From Patescibacteria group bacterium (GTDB taxonomy: Bacteria > Patescibacteriota > Patescibacteriia > Patescibacteriales > UBA12465): a stretch of 28,716 bases of DNA. The notes beneath the pieces are model-generated. The model made no database searches. It had not been told where the DNA came from and saw only the letters and a program-made list of their open reading frames with translations. Both the position numbers and the translations under genes were made by a program. Where the stretch lies: positions 1 through 28,716 of the forward strand of contig JAIPIE010000002.1 in NCBI GenBank assembly GCA_021734825.1, written 5' to 3'. Each line of letters opens with the position of its first letter. Positions within the stretch are counted from its first letter, which is position 1. Positions 15,693 through 23,870 of the stretch are shown piece after piece.

Positions 15693-15704
15693 CTATATCT
15701 ATAT

Positions 15705-18700
15705 ATGTTGAATCCAATCAAAACTAGCGACTTTAACGCTATTCGTCTCAAACTTGCTTCTCCCGAGGAGATTATTTCTTGGTCTCATGGTGAAGTGACT
15801 CGTCCGGAGACAATTAACTATCGCACGCAGAAGCCAGAAAAAGATGGTTTATTTTGCGAAAAGATTTTTGGTCCAACTAAAGACTGGGAATGTGCTTGTG
15901 GCAAATATAAAAAAATTAGATACAAAGGAATCGTTTGTGATAAGTGCGGTGTGGAAGTGACTCGTAGCGTGGTTAGACGTGAACGCATGGGCAGTATTTC
16001 TTTGCAAATCCCTTGTACTCATATTTGGTTTTTGCGGGGCATTTCTTCCAAAATTGGCTTATTGTTAAATTTAGGTATTCAGTCTTTAGAAAAAGTTATA
16101 TACTTTGCTAGTTTTATCGTGATCGATGTTGATGAAGATTTAAAAATAGCAACCTTAGAGCAAATTAAACAAGAACATAAGTCCAAACGTAAAAGTATTG
16201 ATGGCGACTTAAATCAACAAATTAAGAATATTCAGGCTACCCGTGCTCAACTTTTAAAGGACGGCAAGACTAAAACAGAGGTGGATGCCGAAATAAACAA
16301 GAAAGTTAAGGAGTTAACTCAGGCAAAAGATGAGAAAGTTGAACAATTAGAAGAAGATTTTGCTCAGGTTGTTAAGGAGTTAAAAGATCTTAAACCTCTG
16401 TTAATTTTATCTGAACATCAATATCAGAATTTAAGTTTGAAATTTGGCCATATCTTTGAAGCTGGTATTGGCGCCGAAGCTATTCGCACCTTGCTGGAAA
16501 GAATTGATTTAAATAAGAGTGTTGCTAAGGTAGAAGAGAAGTTGATTGATGTGGTTGATTCCAAGAAAGATAAATTAACCAAGCGTTTAAAGTTGCTTAA
16601 GAGTTTTCGTAATAATAATTTACGTCCAGAATGGATGATTGTCACCGTCCTACCTATTGTTCCTCCTGATTTACGTCCGATGGTGGCTCTTGATGGTGGA
16701 CGCTTTGCCGCTTCCGATTTAAATGATTTATATCGACGCGTTATTAATCGTAATAATCGTTTGAAGCAGTTAACAGATTTAAATGCTCCAGAGGTAATTT
16801 GTCGTAATGAAAAACGCATGTTGCAAGAGGCAGTTGATGCCTTAATTGATAATTCGGCTCGTCATACTAAAACCGTGACTGCTTCGACTGGTCAAAAAAG
16901 ACAATTGAAATCTTTAGCCGATGGATTAAAAGGAAAACAAGGACGCTTCCGCCAAAATTTACTAGGTAAGCGCGTTGATTATTCCGGTCGTAGTGTTATT
17001 GTAGTTAATCCTAAATTAAATTTGGATCAATGTGGTTTGCCGAAGATTATGGCTTTAGAATTATTTAAGCCTTTTATTATTAGTCAATTAATTAAAAGAG
17101 AGGTTGTGCATAATGTGCGTAGCGCTTCTCGCTACATCGAGGCTGGACATGATGAAGTTTGGGATATTTTAGAAGAAACGGTTAAAGGTGCTTATGTGCT
17201 TTTAAATCGTGCTCCAACCTTGCATCGTTTAGGTATTCAAGCTTTTAAGCCTGTATTAATTGAAGGTAAGGCAATTCAAATTCATCCTCTTGTTTGTACT
17301 GCCTTTAACGCTGACTTTGATGGTGACCAGATGGCTGTTCATGTGCCTTTAACTAAGGAGGCAAAAAACGAAGCGGCAACTTTAATGCTTTCTTCTCATA
17401 ATTTATTGAAACCGGCCACAGGTGATCCAATCGTGGCTCCGGGCCAAGATATTGTTTGGGGTACTTATTATATAACTTTAGAAGATCCAGATAAAAAAGA
17501 TTTAGCTGATAAGGATTTAAGACGTTTTTATGATGATGACGATGCTTTGTTGGCTTATGAAAATGGCTTTATTACTCTCAGTGAACCTGTGATCGTAAAA
17601 ATAAATGGTGAATTAATTCGAACCACAGCTGGTCGCATGGTATTCAATAAAATTTTGCCGGAAAAGTTGCGTTATATTAATGAGATTGTGGGTAAGAGTA
17701 AATTAAAGGATTTAATTCGTGAATGTTTGCGTTTTTATACCGAAGAAGAAACGGTTACTTTTATTGATAATTTAAAAAATAAGAGTTTTGCTTTTATTAC
17801 TAAATCTGGCCTTTCTTGGGGCTTCGGTGACTTGCCGACTTTACCAGAAAAGGATCGTCTGATTGATGACGCCAATAAGAGTGTTGATTTGATTCGTGAA
17901 CAATATGAAGAAGGTTTGTTAACCGAAAGCGAGCGCTACGCTAAAGTGATTGAAGAATGGACTAATACTAAGGATAAGATTGCCGATATTTGTAAAAAGG
18001 GCTTAAGTAATATTTTGCCAGTTTATTCGATGATTGATTCTGGGGCTCGTGGTTCTTGGGCTCAGCCAGTGCAGATTTTAGGTATGAAGGGTTTGGTTAC
18101 ATCGCCGTCTGGCGCCATTATCGAATTGCCAGTTAAAGGTAATTTTAAAGAAGGCTTCGGCGTATTAGAATACTTTATTTCCACTCACGGCGTGCGTAAA
18201 GGTTTATCCGATACCGCCTTAAGAACAGCCAACGCCGGTTATTTAACTAGACGCTTAATTGATGTGGCTCAGGATGTAATTGTGACGGAAGAGGATTGTG
18301 GTGATAAAAAGGGCGTCCATTATACTTATTCTGAGGCTGATAAGGTTGGTGATGATTTTTATAAGAAAATTATTGGTAGATTCTTGGCTCAGAATATTGT
18401 TGATGAAAAAGACAAGATTATCGCTAAGTCCGGGTCATTAATTAATGATGACGTTGCTAAAGAATGCCGCAAACATAATATTAAAGAGTTAAATTTGCGT
18501 TCAGTTTTAAGCTGTCATTTACATAAGGGTGTTTGTGCTAAATGTTATGGTTGGGACCTAGCTTATAATAAGCCAGTTAAATTGGGTTCAGCCGTTGGTA
18601 TTATCGCTGCTCAGTCTATTGGTGAGCCGGGAACACAGTTAACTATGAGAACCTTCCATACTGGTGGTGTGGCTGGACAGGATGATATCACTCAAGGTTT

Positions 18701-19700
18701 ACCAAGAGTTGAAGAGATTTTTGAAGCTCGCAGTCCAAAGAAAAAAGCTTTAATGTCTGATGTTGCTGGTACAATTAAAATAGAATTTGCTCAAAAGACA
18801 ATTAAAGATCAAGATGGTAAGGATATTGTTGTGCCTAATCCTCAAGCAAAAGTTCTCAGTATTACGTATCGCGGCAAAGAGCAAGAAAAATATTATTTTT
18901 CTGAAAAGATTAATGAAATGAAGCTTGCCACTGGTATGACGGCTAAGGATAAAAAGAAATTGGTGGTTGTACATGAAGTTAAAGACGGCGATAAAGTGGC
19001 TAAAGGTGCGGTTCTGTTTAAAGTGGGAGCTGAGAGTGTTAAGGCTAAGTCGGCCGGAGTCGCCTCAATAACTGATAAATATATTGGTGTTTCTAAAGAC
19101 GTCGACAAGGTAAAAGAATTTTCCATTTTAAAGGGAACTATGATGATGGTTAAGGATGGTGATGTTGTTGAAAAAGGTACTCAACTAACTGAAGGAAGTT
19201 TAGACCTAAGAGAGCTGTATAAACTAAAAGGAGAGCAAGAAACGCAGAAGTATATTATTCGTGAAATTCAGTATGTTTATTCTTCTCAAGGGCAACCTTT
19301 AAATGATAAGCATGTGGAGATTATTGCTCGTCAGATGTTCTCTCGCTACTTGATTACAGAGTCTGGCGACACTAATTTACTACCAGGTGAAGTAATTGAA
19401 ACAGAAGTGTTTGAACATGCTAATTTAGAGGTTAAGAAGCATGCAAAGGCAGATCGTCTTTTAATGGGTATTACTAAGGCTTCACTAACTACTGATAGTT
19501 TCTTGTCGGCTGCCTCCTTCCAAGAAACGCCACGCGTACTAATTGAAGCAGCTGTAAACGGTAAGATTGACTACCTTGAAGGCTTAAAAGAAAATGTTAT
19601 TATTGGTTGTCTAATCCCAGCTGGTACTGGTTACAAAGGAAAGAAAATTCGTGAGGAATATGAAGCTATTCAGGCTCAACCTGAAAGTGCCCAATCTTAA
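15705..19700 (+). CDS. rpoC: DNA-directed RNA polymerase subunit beta'
   Basis: The 1331-residue beta' subunit, carrying the catalytic magnesium site NADFDGD at 535-541 (D537, D539, D541). The N-terminal zinc site is C63, C65, C78 and C81 in CACGKYKKIRYKGIVCDKCG. The second zinc site is formed by the TEEDCG cysteine and LSCHLHKGVCAKCYG. The lid/rudder region GKRVDYSGRSVIVVNPKL and the bridge-helix region SGARGSWAQPVQILGMKGLV are intact. The trigger-loop region is TMRTFHTGGVAG. Residues of about 150-230 form a highly charged, probably coiled-coil insertion (KQEHKSKRKS... to ...EEDFAQVVKELKDL) that E. coli beta' lacks. It is probably cotranscribed with rpoB across the palindromic repeat. No Shine-Dalgarno site is seen. 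Confidence 0.98.
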   Translation: MLNPIKTSDFNAIRLKLASPEEIISWSHGEVTRPETINYRTQKPEKDGLFCEKIFGPTKDWECACGKYKKIRYKGIVCDKCGVEVTRSVVRRERMGSISLQIPCTHIWFLRGISSKIGLLLNLGIQSLEKVIYFASFIVIDVDEDLKIATLEQIKQEHKSKRKSIDGDLNQQIKNIQATRAQLLKDGKTKTEVDAEINKKVKELTQAKDEKVEQLEEDFAQVVKELKDLKPLLILSEHQYQNLSLKFGHIFEAGIGAEAIRTLLERIDLNKSVAKVEEKLIDVVDSKKDKLTKRLKLLKSFRNNNLRPEWMIVTVLPIVPPDLRPMVALDGGRFAASDLNDLYRRVINRNNRLKQLTDLNAPEVICRNEKRMLQEAVDALIDNSARHTKTVTASTGQKRQLKSLADGLKGKQGRFRQNLLGKRVDYSGRSVIVVNPKLNLDQCGLPKIMALELFKPFIISQLIKREVVHNVRSASRYIEAGHDEVWDILEETVKGAYVLLNRAPTLHRLGIQAFKPVLIEGKAIQIHPLVCTAFNADFDGDQMAVHVPLTKEAKNEAATLMLSSHNLLKPATGDPIVAPGQDIVWGTYYITLEDPDKKDLADKDLRRFYDDDDALLAYENGFITLSEPVIVKINGELIRTTAGRMVFNKILPEKLRYINEIVGKSKLKDLIRECLRFYTEEETVTFIDNLKNKSFAFITKSGLSWGFGDLPTLPEKDRLIDDANKSVDLIREQYEEGLLTESERYAKVIEEWTNTKDKIADICKKGLSNILPVYSMIDSGARGSWAQPVQILGMKGLVTSPSGAIIELPVKGNFKEGFGVLEYFISTHGVRKGLSDTALRTANAGYLTRRLIDVAQDVIVTEEDCGDKKGVHYTYSEADKVGDDFYKKIIGRFLAQNIVDEKDKIIAKSGSLINDDVAKECRKHNIKELNLRSVLSCHLHKGVCAKCYGWDLAYNKPVKLGSAVGIIAAQSIGEPGTQLTMRTFHTGGVAGQDDITQGLPRVEEIFEARSPKKKALMSDVAGTIKIEFAQKTIKDQDGKDIVVPNPQAKVLSITYRGKEQEKYYFSEKINEMKLATGMTAKDKKKLVVVHEVKDGDKVAKGAVLFKVGAESVKAKSAGVASITDKYIGVSKDVDKVKEFSILKGTMMMVKDGDVVEKGTQLTEGSLDLRELYKLKGEQETQKYIIREIQYVYSSQGQPLNDKHVEIIARQMFSRYLITESGDTNLLPGEVIETEVFEHANLEVKKHAKADRLLMGITKASLTTDSFLSAASFQETPRVLIEAAVNGKIDYLEGLKENVIIGCLIPAGTGYKGKKIREEYEAIQAQPESAQS

Positions 19701-19715
19701 GATTCTTTGTTTATA

Positions 19716-19785
19716 AAATCCCCTGTACTTGCTTGCGTAATCACGTTCTACATGATTCTGCGCGAGCGAGTACGGGGGTTTTTTG
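19716..19785 (+). terminator. Strong branched intrinsic terminator after rpoC
   Basis: About 18 bp pair between 19720-19737 and 19761-19778, with three G-U pairs. The top of the loop can form a second small stem (AATCA with TGATT). Six T follow (19779-19784). The stem is far more GC-rich than its surroundings and closes the rpoBC operon. Confidence 0.88.
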
Positions 19786-19819
19786 TAAGTTTATGCTGTA
19801 TTTTTTGTGAAAATCTTAG

Positions 19820-19825
19820 TATAAT
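19820..19825 (+). promoter_or_regulatory. -10 box of the surface-glycan operon promoter
   Basis: A perfect TATAAT about 35 bases downstream of the rpoC terminator and 45 bases upstream of the first gene of the operon. The -35 region (about 19797) is weak. Transcription would start near 19832. Confidence 0.5.
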
Positions 19826-19870
19826 AAGGATAGTTTACAGATACTAATAAGTAACTAAATATTTATTTTA

Positions 19871-21373
19871 ATGATTTCTTTTAAGCATAAAATAAGAATA
19901 TTTTGGCTAGTATTATTGATAATAATACTCTTATTTTTACTTTGGCAGAGGGTATCACCGGCGGGTGAGTGGACTTGTCGACAGAACTTTAGTGCCGATT
20001 CTTTATCTTTAGTTACAGATTCTTTGAGCGGGCGCTCTTGCTTATCTAGAGCTACACCGGTAGAGAGAGTTATTAGTGGCGATAATGGCCCCCTAATTGT
20101 TTTAGCTGATCCAGTTTATTTTTCTGTCTTTACGCCGCGTGCCTTTAGCCGGGCAGAGTTAGAAATTATTTATCGTCCTCATTTAAGTTCCTCAACACCA
20201 ATAGTAGAGGCGGGTTTTTTGGCTGATAGTAAGCTTTGGCGCTACGACTTACAGCCAGTATATAATCTTTGGTTAGAAGAAGGGCTGAAAGATTGGTCGT
20301 CTTTGTCTATGAGTAATATTCATCTATTTCAGCGCCAAAAGAAGTTTGATGAAATTTTTGATTTTCTTGATGCCTGGCAAAATGATAGCGCCTCTATTTG
20401 CGCTACTCCTCGTTGCTTGGCCGTTTATAATTTTGACTTAAGCGCCTTTCCTCCAGCGATTAATTTGGAACAATTAAATCATGCCTCTGAATCTTTGTTT
20501 TTTCCTTATACTATTCGCGGAGCTCATCAATTCTATTTCTATTTATCTAGCTCAACTTTAAATCTAAGCGGTGAATTAATTGATCGCAATGAAGGTAAGG
20601 ATAAAGACCCCCTTGAACTGTCAGTATATAATGGTCACAAATTAGTGGCTTCAATTAAACTTGAAGATAATGGCTTTGAGTTTGAAGGTAGTGGCGACAG
20701 GAGTGAATCTAGGTTATTTCAAATTAATAAGGAAGATCTAACTCCGGGTTTGTATCGCCTGGATCTACGTAGTAGTGATGATGTGATGATCAAAAATCTT
20801 CATTTAAATACCCAATATTTATCAGCTTTACATAAAATTTGGTTGGAAAGCACAGATCCTGTGCAGTTAGTGACTGATGCCCCCTATGTGCAGGTCAAAG
20901 CTTTAGACCCAACTTCTTTGCAAATGCTTAATTTTGATGATAAATTTTTAAATATCGAGGAAATATATCGTCAATATGAAGTAAAAGGGGAAGGGGCTGA
21001 TTGGTATAATATTGATTTAAGTAGGGGTGGCGTAATCTTAGAAAATAATGGGGTTTTTGCTCTAAATAAAGAGTCTTTACTTAATCCAGATTATCCTCGT
21101 CTGGATAGATCACTAGGAATTTCTGCTCAATTTGATTATATTTTGGCCGATTATGAATTGGCACAAAAAGAGCATAATAATTATTTGAGTAGTCGTTTAG
21201 ATTTTTCAACTTCTAACTTTTATCGCGAAAAAGGACGTTATAATTTAATCTTATCTATTCCGGGGCTTAAACTTGATTCTGCCGCTTCTGGATATTTAGA
21301 AATTAAAAACATTAAAGTTCGTTTTTATGGTAACAGTTTATGGTTTAAAATAAGAAATTGGTTAAATTTATGA
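19871..21373 (+). CDS. Membrane-anchored extracytoplasmic protein of unknown function
   Basis: A 500-residue protein that I do not recognise. Residues 8-25 (KIRIFWLVLLIIILLFLLWQ) form a single N-terminal membrane anchor preceded by lysines, so the rest probably faces outward. There is no lipobox or obvious cleavage site. The exposed part looks rich in beta strands, as in YFYLSSSTLNLSGELIDRN and GLYRLDLRSSDDVMIKNLHLN. Two cysteine pairs lie near positions 36/57 and 178/183, which would allow disulphides. No catalytic motif is evident. It ends in TGA, which overlaps the ATG of the next gene (ATGA at 21370-21373). Its position at the head of a glycosyltransferase operon suggests a surface role: glycan acceptor, chain-length factor or carbohydrate-binding protein. 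That is inference from context only. Confidence 0.7.
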   Translation: MISFKHKIRIFWLVLLIIILLFLLWQRVSPAGEWTCRQNFSADSLSLVTDSLSGRSCLSRATPVERVISGDNGPLIVLADPVYFSVFTPRAFSRAELEIIYRPHLSSSTPIVEAGFLADSKLWRYDLQPVYNLWLEEGLKDWSSLSMSNIHLFQRQKKFDEIFDFLDAWQNDSASICATPRCLAVYNFDLSAFPPAINLEQLNHASESLFFPYTIRGAHQFYFYLSSSTLNLSGELIDRNEGKDKDPLELSVYNGHKLVASIKLEDNGFEFEGSGDRSESRLFQINKEDLTPGLYRLDLRSSDDVMIKNLHLNTQYLSALHKIWLESTDPVQLVTDAPYVQVKALDPTSLQMLNFDDKFLNIEEIYRQYEVKGEGADWYNIDLSRGGVILENNGVFALNKESLLNPDYPRLDRSLGISAQFDYILADYELAQKEHNNYLSSRLDFSTSNFYREKGRYNLILSIPGLKLDSAASGYLEIKNIKVRFYGNSLWFKIRNWLNL

Positions 21374-21543
21374 AAAAGGTTGTAATCATTAAAGAGCTTT
21401 TTTATTTCTTTAGTGCCTTATTATTGCTGGCATGTTTAGTTGAACTTATATTTCCGGGTTTATTTATTTTATTTTTTAATTTGGCTTTTCTGACCATTCT
21501 ATGGTTAAGCTCGGCTTTACTTGCTTTGTTATATGTACGCTAA
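21370..21543 (+). CDS. Small two-helix membrane protein
   Basis: A 57-residue, very hydrophobic protein with two predicted membrane helices, about residues 9-27 (ELFYFFSALLLLACLVELI) and 32-54. The ATG at 21370 overlaps the previous stop as ATGA, which is strong evidence for translational coupling. A TTG at 21358 would be the alternative start but gives a longer overlap. The 3' end overlaps the GT2 start by 11 bases. It may be an accessory or anchoring subunit for the glycosyltransferase, since that enzyme has no membrane segments of its own. Its function is unknown. Confidence 0.65.
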   Translation: MKKVVIIKELFYFFSALLLLACLVELIFPGLFILFFNLAFLTILWLSSALLALLYVR

Positions 21544-22243
21544 TAAAAAAATCATTGTCGTTTTACCGGCTTATAACGCTGCCAGAACTTTAGAAAAAAC
21601 TGTGGCAGCATTGCCAAACCTTGTTGATGAAATTATTTTAGTTGATGATGCTAGCAATGACGATACGGCTGAAATCGCTGAAAAACTTGGTCTGTTTGTT
21701 TACCGTCATCAAAAAAATGCCGGCTACGGCGCTAACCAAAAAAGTTGTTATCGCATTGCCCTAGAACGAGGTGCTGATATAGTTGTGATGGTACACCCTG
21801 ATTATCAGTATGATCCGAGTCTAGTTTCTTATTTTTCTTCGTTTATTGCAGATGATTATTTTGATGTAATGCTGGGCTCACGTATTCGCAGTCGTCGCGA
21901 AACTTTAGCTGGCGGCATGCCAAGATATAAATATTATGCTAATCGCTTCCTAACTTTTATTGAAAATTTGGCGACTGGACAAAATTTATCAGAGTGGCAT
22001 ACCGGTATGCGTGCTTATTCTGCTCAAGTATTACGTAGTTTAAATTTAGAGAAGACAAGTGATGATTTTGTCTTTGATACTCAAGTTTTATTACAAATTG
22101 TCGCGCGGAAATGGCGTGTTGGTGAAATTCCGGTACCCGTTCGTTATTTTCCCGAAGCTTCATCTATTAATTGGCGACGAAGCTTGCAGTATGGTTTAAG
22201 CACTCTATGGCTTACGTTTAAATATCTTTGGCGTAAGCCTTAG
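21533..22243 (+). CDS. GT2 glycosyltransferase (dolichyl/polyprenyl-phosphate sugar synthase-like)
   Basis: A 236-residue GT2 enzyme of the DPM1-like type, which transfers a sugar from a nucleotide donor to polyprenyl phosphate on the cytoplasmic face. Motifs are LPAYN at 11-15, VDDAS at 37-41 (donor binding), an HPDYQYDP segment at 88-95 in the metal/DXD position, GSR at 115-117, and the acceptor region EWHTGMRAYS at 154-163. The C-terminal VRYFPEASSINWRRSLQYGLSTL is typical of such enzymes. No membrane helix is present. I chose the ATG at 21533 over an upstream TTG at 21521; it overlaps the small membrane gene by 11 bases. The following GT-C gene is the likely user of its lipid-linked sugar. 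The sugar identity is unknown. Confidence 0.85.
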   Translation: MYANKKIIVVLPAYNAARTLEKTVAALPNLVDEIILVDDASNDDTAEIAEKLGLFVYRHQKNAGYGANQKSCYRIALERGADIVVMVHPDYQYDPSLVSYFSSFIADDYFDVMLGSRIRSRRETLAGGMPRYKYYANRFLTFIENLATGQNLSEWHTGMRAYSAQVLRSLNLEKTSDDFVFDTQVLLQIVARKWRVGEIPVPVRYFPEASSINWRRSLQYGLSTLWLTFKYLWRKP

Positions 22244-22252
22244 TTAGTGATA

Positions 22253-23857
22253 ATGAAAAATTTTTTTCAAAAACATTTTTTTTCTCCGGGCTGGCTTAAT
22301 AGTTGGCGTCCTTATTTTTTGTTATTTATTCTTATTTTTTTAGTTTATGGTCGATCTTTATTTTTTGATTTAACTTTCTTTGATGATAACGCTTTAATTG
22401 CAGATAGACAGGAAATTCTGAGTAATTTTAACAATATTTCTAGCATTTTTTTAACTGATGTCTTTTTTTCAGAGGATCGCTCATACTATCGCCCGATGCT
22501 TAATCTCTCTTTCATGCTTGACGCTATGTTTGGACCTTTAAATTATGCTATTTTCCACCTATCTAATATTATTTGGCATTTTTTAGCAGTTGCTCTCAGT
22601 TTTTCCTTGCTTGTTCGTTTATTTAAAAGGCGACAGCTCGCTTTTGTGCTTGCGTTAATTATGGCTATTCATCCGGCTTTGTCACAAGCGGTTGCTTGGC
22701 TACCGGGAAGAAATGATTCCATCGTTACGGTTTTTGCTTTGCTATCTTTTTGGTTTTTCTTGAATTTTTTGAATAAAGAAAAAATTACTAATTTTTTAGC
22801 TTTATCGTTTTTCTTTCTTTTAGCTTTATTAAGTAAAGAAACTATTATTTTACTACCCCTTCTTTTTATTACTTATTTTCTGCTTTTTCGTAAAAGCTGG
22901 CATTTGCCTGCTCGGAGCCTATATTTAAGTTTACTCGGATCAGGTACGGTAATGGTATTTTGGTTTTTATTAAGAGATATTGCCTTGCGCGGTGGACGCT
23001 TGAACTCTGAGCAAGTGTTATTTGCCATTATTGAAAATTTATTACCGGCAGGAGCAATGGCTGCTAAAATATTTTTACCTTTTAATTTATCTGGTTTAGC
23101 GGTAGCGGCTGACACCAATTACATATATCTTATCGTAGCCGTGCTTGTCTTAGTGTTTCTATTTATTTTTTCGAAAGATAAAGATTGGCGCTATATAATT
23201 TTTGGTTTCTTGTGGTTTGGTATTTTTTTATTTCCTCCCTTTATTGTTGCCGATGCTGCTCCTTTGCTGTTGGAGCATCGTTTATATCTACCTTTCTTTG
23301 GTCTAGCTATTGCCTCTTTTGGTTTTAGCGAGCTCAGGTCTTTTTCTTGGCAACGCCATCGTCATGTATATGTGGCCTTATCGATTATAATTATTTTAGC
23401 TCTTATTAGTTTTTTCCATATTGCGATTTTTTCTGATAGAATAAAATTTTGGGAGTCAGTCGCTAAAAGCTCTCCTCATTCTCCTTTGGCTCAACGTAAC
23501 TTGGGGGCGATGTATTATTTGGATGGTGATTTAAATAGGGCTGAAGTTCGTTTTCGTCAAGCTCTACAGTTAAACGAACAGGAAGCAATGGCCCATAATA
23601 ATTTAGCGGCTATTTATATTGATCGCGGTGATTTATGGCGCGGAGAGACTGAATTAAAAAAAGAATTAGCAATTAATCCCAACTATGATAAGGCCTTGTT
23701 TAATCTTGGTCGTATTTATTATCTGCGCGAGCAGTATCAAGCGGCAGGAGCACTATGGCAGAGAGCTTTAAAGGCAAATTCGTATAATCAAGAAGCTGCC
23801 CTTAGTTTGCAGGAGTTAGCCAATAAATTTCAAGAAAAAGATTCTAATTTTAAATAG
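22253..23857 (+). CDS. TMTC-like GT-C glycosyltransferase with C-terminal TPRs
   Basis: A 534-residue multi-pass membrane protein ending in tetratricopeptide repeats. The first outer loop carries the GT-C acidic pair D44/D45 in TFFDDNALIADR, followed by SYYRPMLNLSFMLD. WLPGRNDSI and EHRLYLPFFGLAIASFG match conserved positions of eukaryotic TMTC and bacterial TMTC-like proteins. About three TPRs occupy residues of roughly 415-520 (NLGAMYYLDGDLNRAEVRFRQALQLN, then two more). GT-C enzymes use polyprenyl-phosphate sugars on the outer membrane face, and TMTCs O-mannosylate proteins. TPRs suggest docking of a protein substrate or partner. The ATG at 22253 is chosen over a GTG at 22247. It lies 9 bases after the GT2 gene and 13 before murJ. 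Confidence 0.78.
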   Translation: MKNFFQKHFFSPGWLNSWRPYFLLFILIFLVYGRSLFFDLTFFDDNALIADRQEILSNFNNISSIFLTDVFFSEDRSYYRPMLNLSFMLDAMFGPLNYAIFHLSNIIWHFLAVALSFSLLVRLFKRRQLAFVLALIMAIHPALSQAVAWLPGRNDSIVTVFALLSFWFFLNFLNKEKITNFLALSFFFLLALLSKETIILLPLLFITYFLLFRKSWHLPARSLYLSLLGSGTVMVFWFLLRDIALRGGRLNSEQVLFAIIENLLPAGAMAAKIFLPFNLSGLAVAADTNYIYLIVAVLVLVFLFIFSKDKDWRYIIFGFLWFGIFLFPPFIVADAAPLLLEHRLYLPFFGLAIASFGFSELRSFSWQRHRHVYVALSIIIILALISFFHIAIFSDRIKFWESVAKSSPHSPLAQRNLGAMYYLDGDLNRAEVRFRQALQLNEQEAMAHNNLAAIYIDRGDLWRGETELKKELAINPNYDKALFNLGRIYYLREQYQAAGALWQRALKANSYNQEAALSLQELANKFQEKDSNFK

Positions 23858-23870
23858 ATAGAATGATATT

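Noticed and set aside
16424..16819. 131-codon minus-strand frame within rpoC
   Set aside because: A shadow of a highly conserved coding region, with no promoter or ribosome site.
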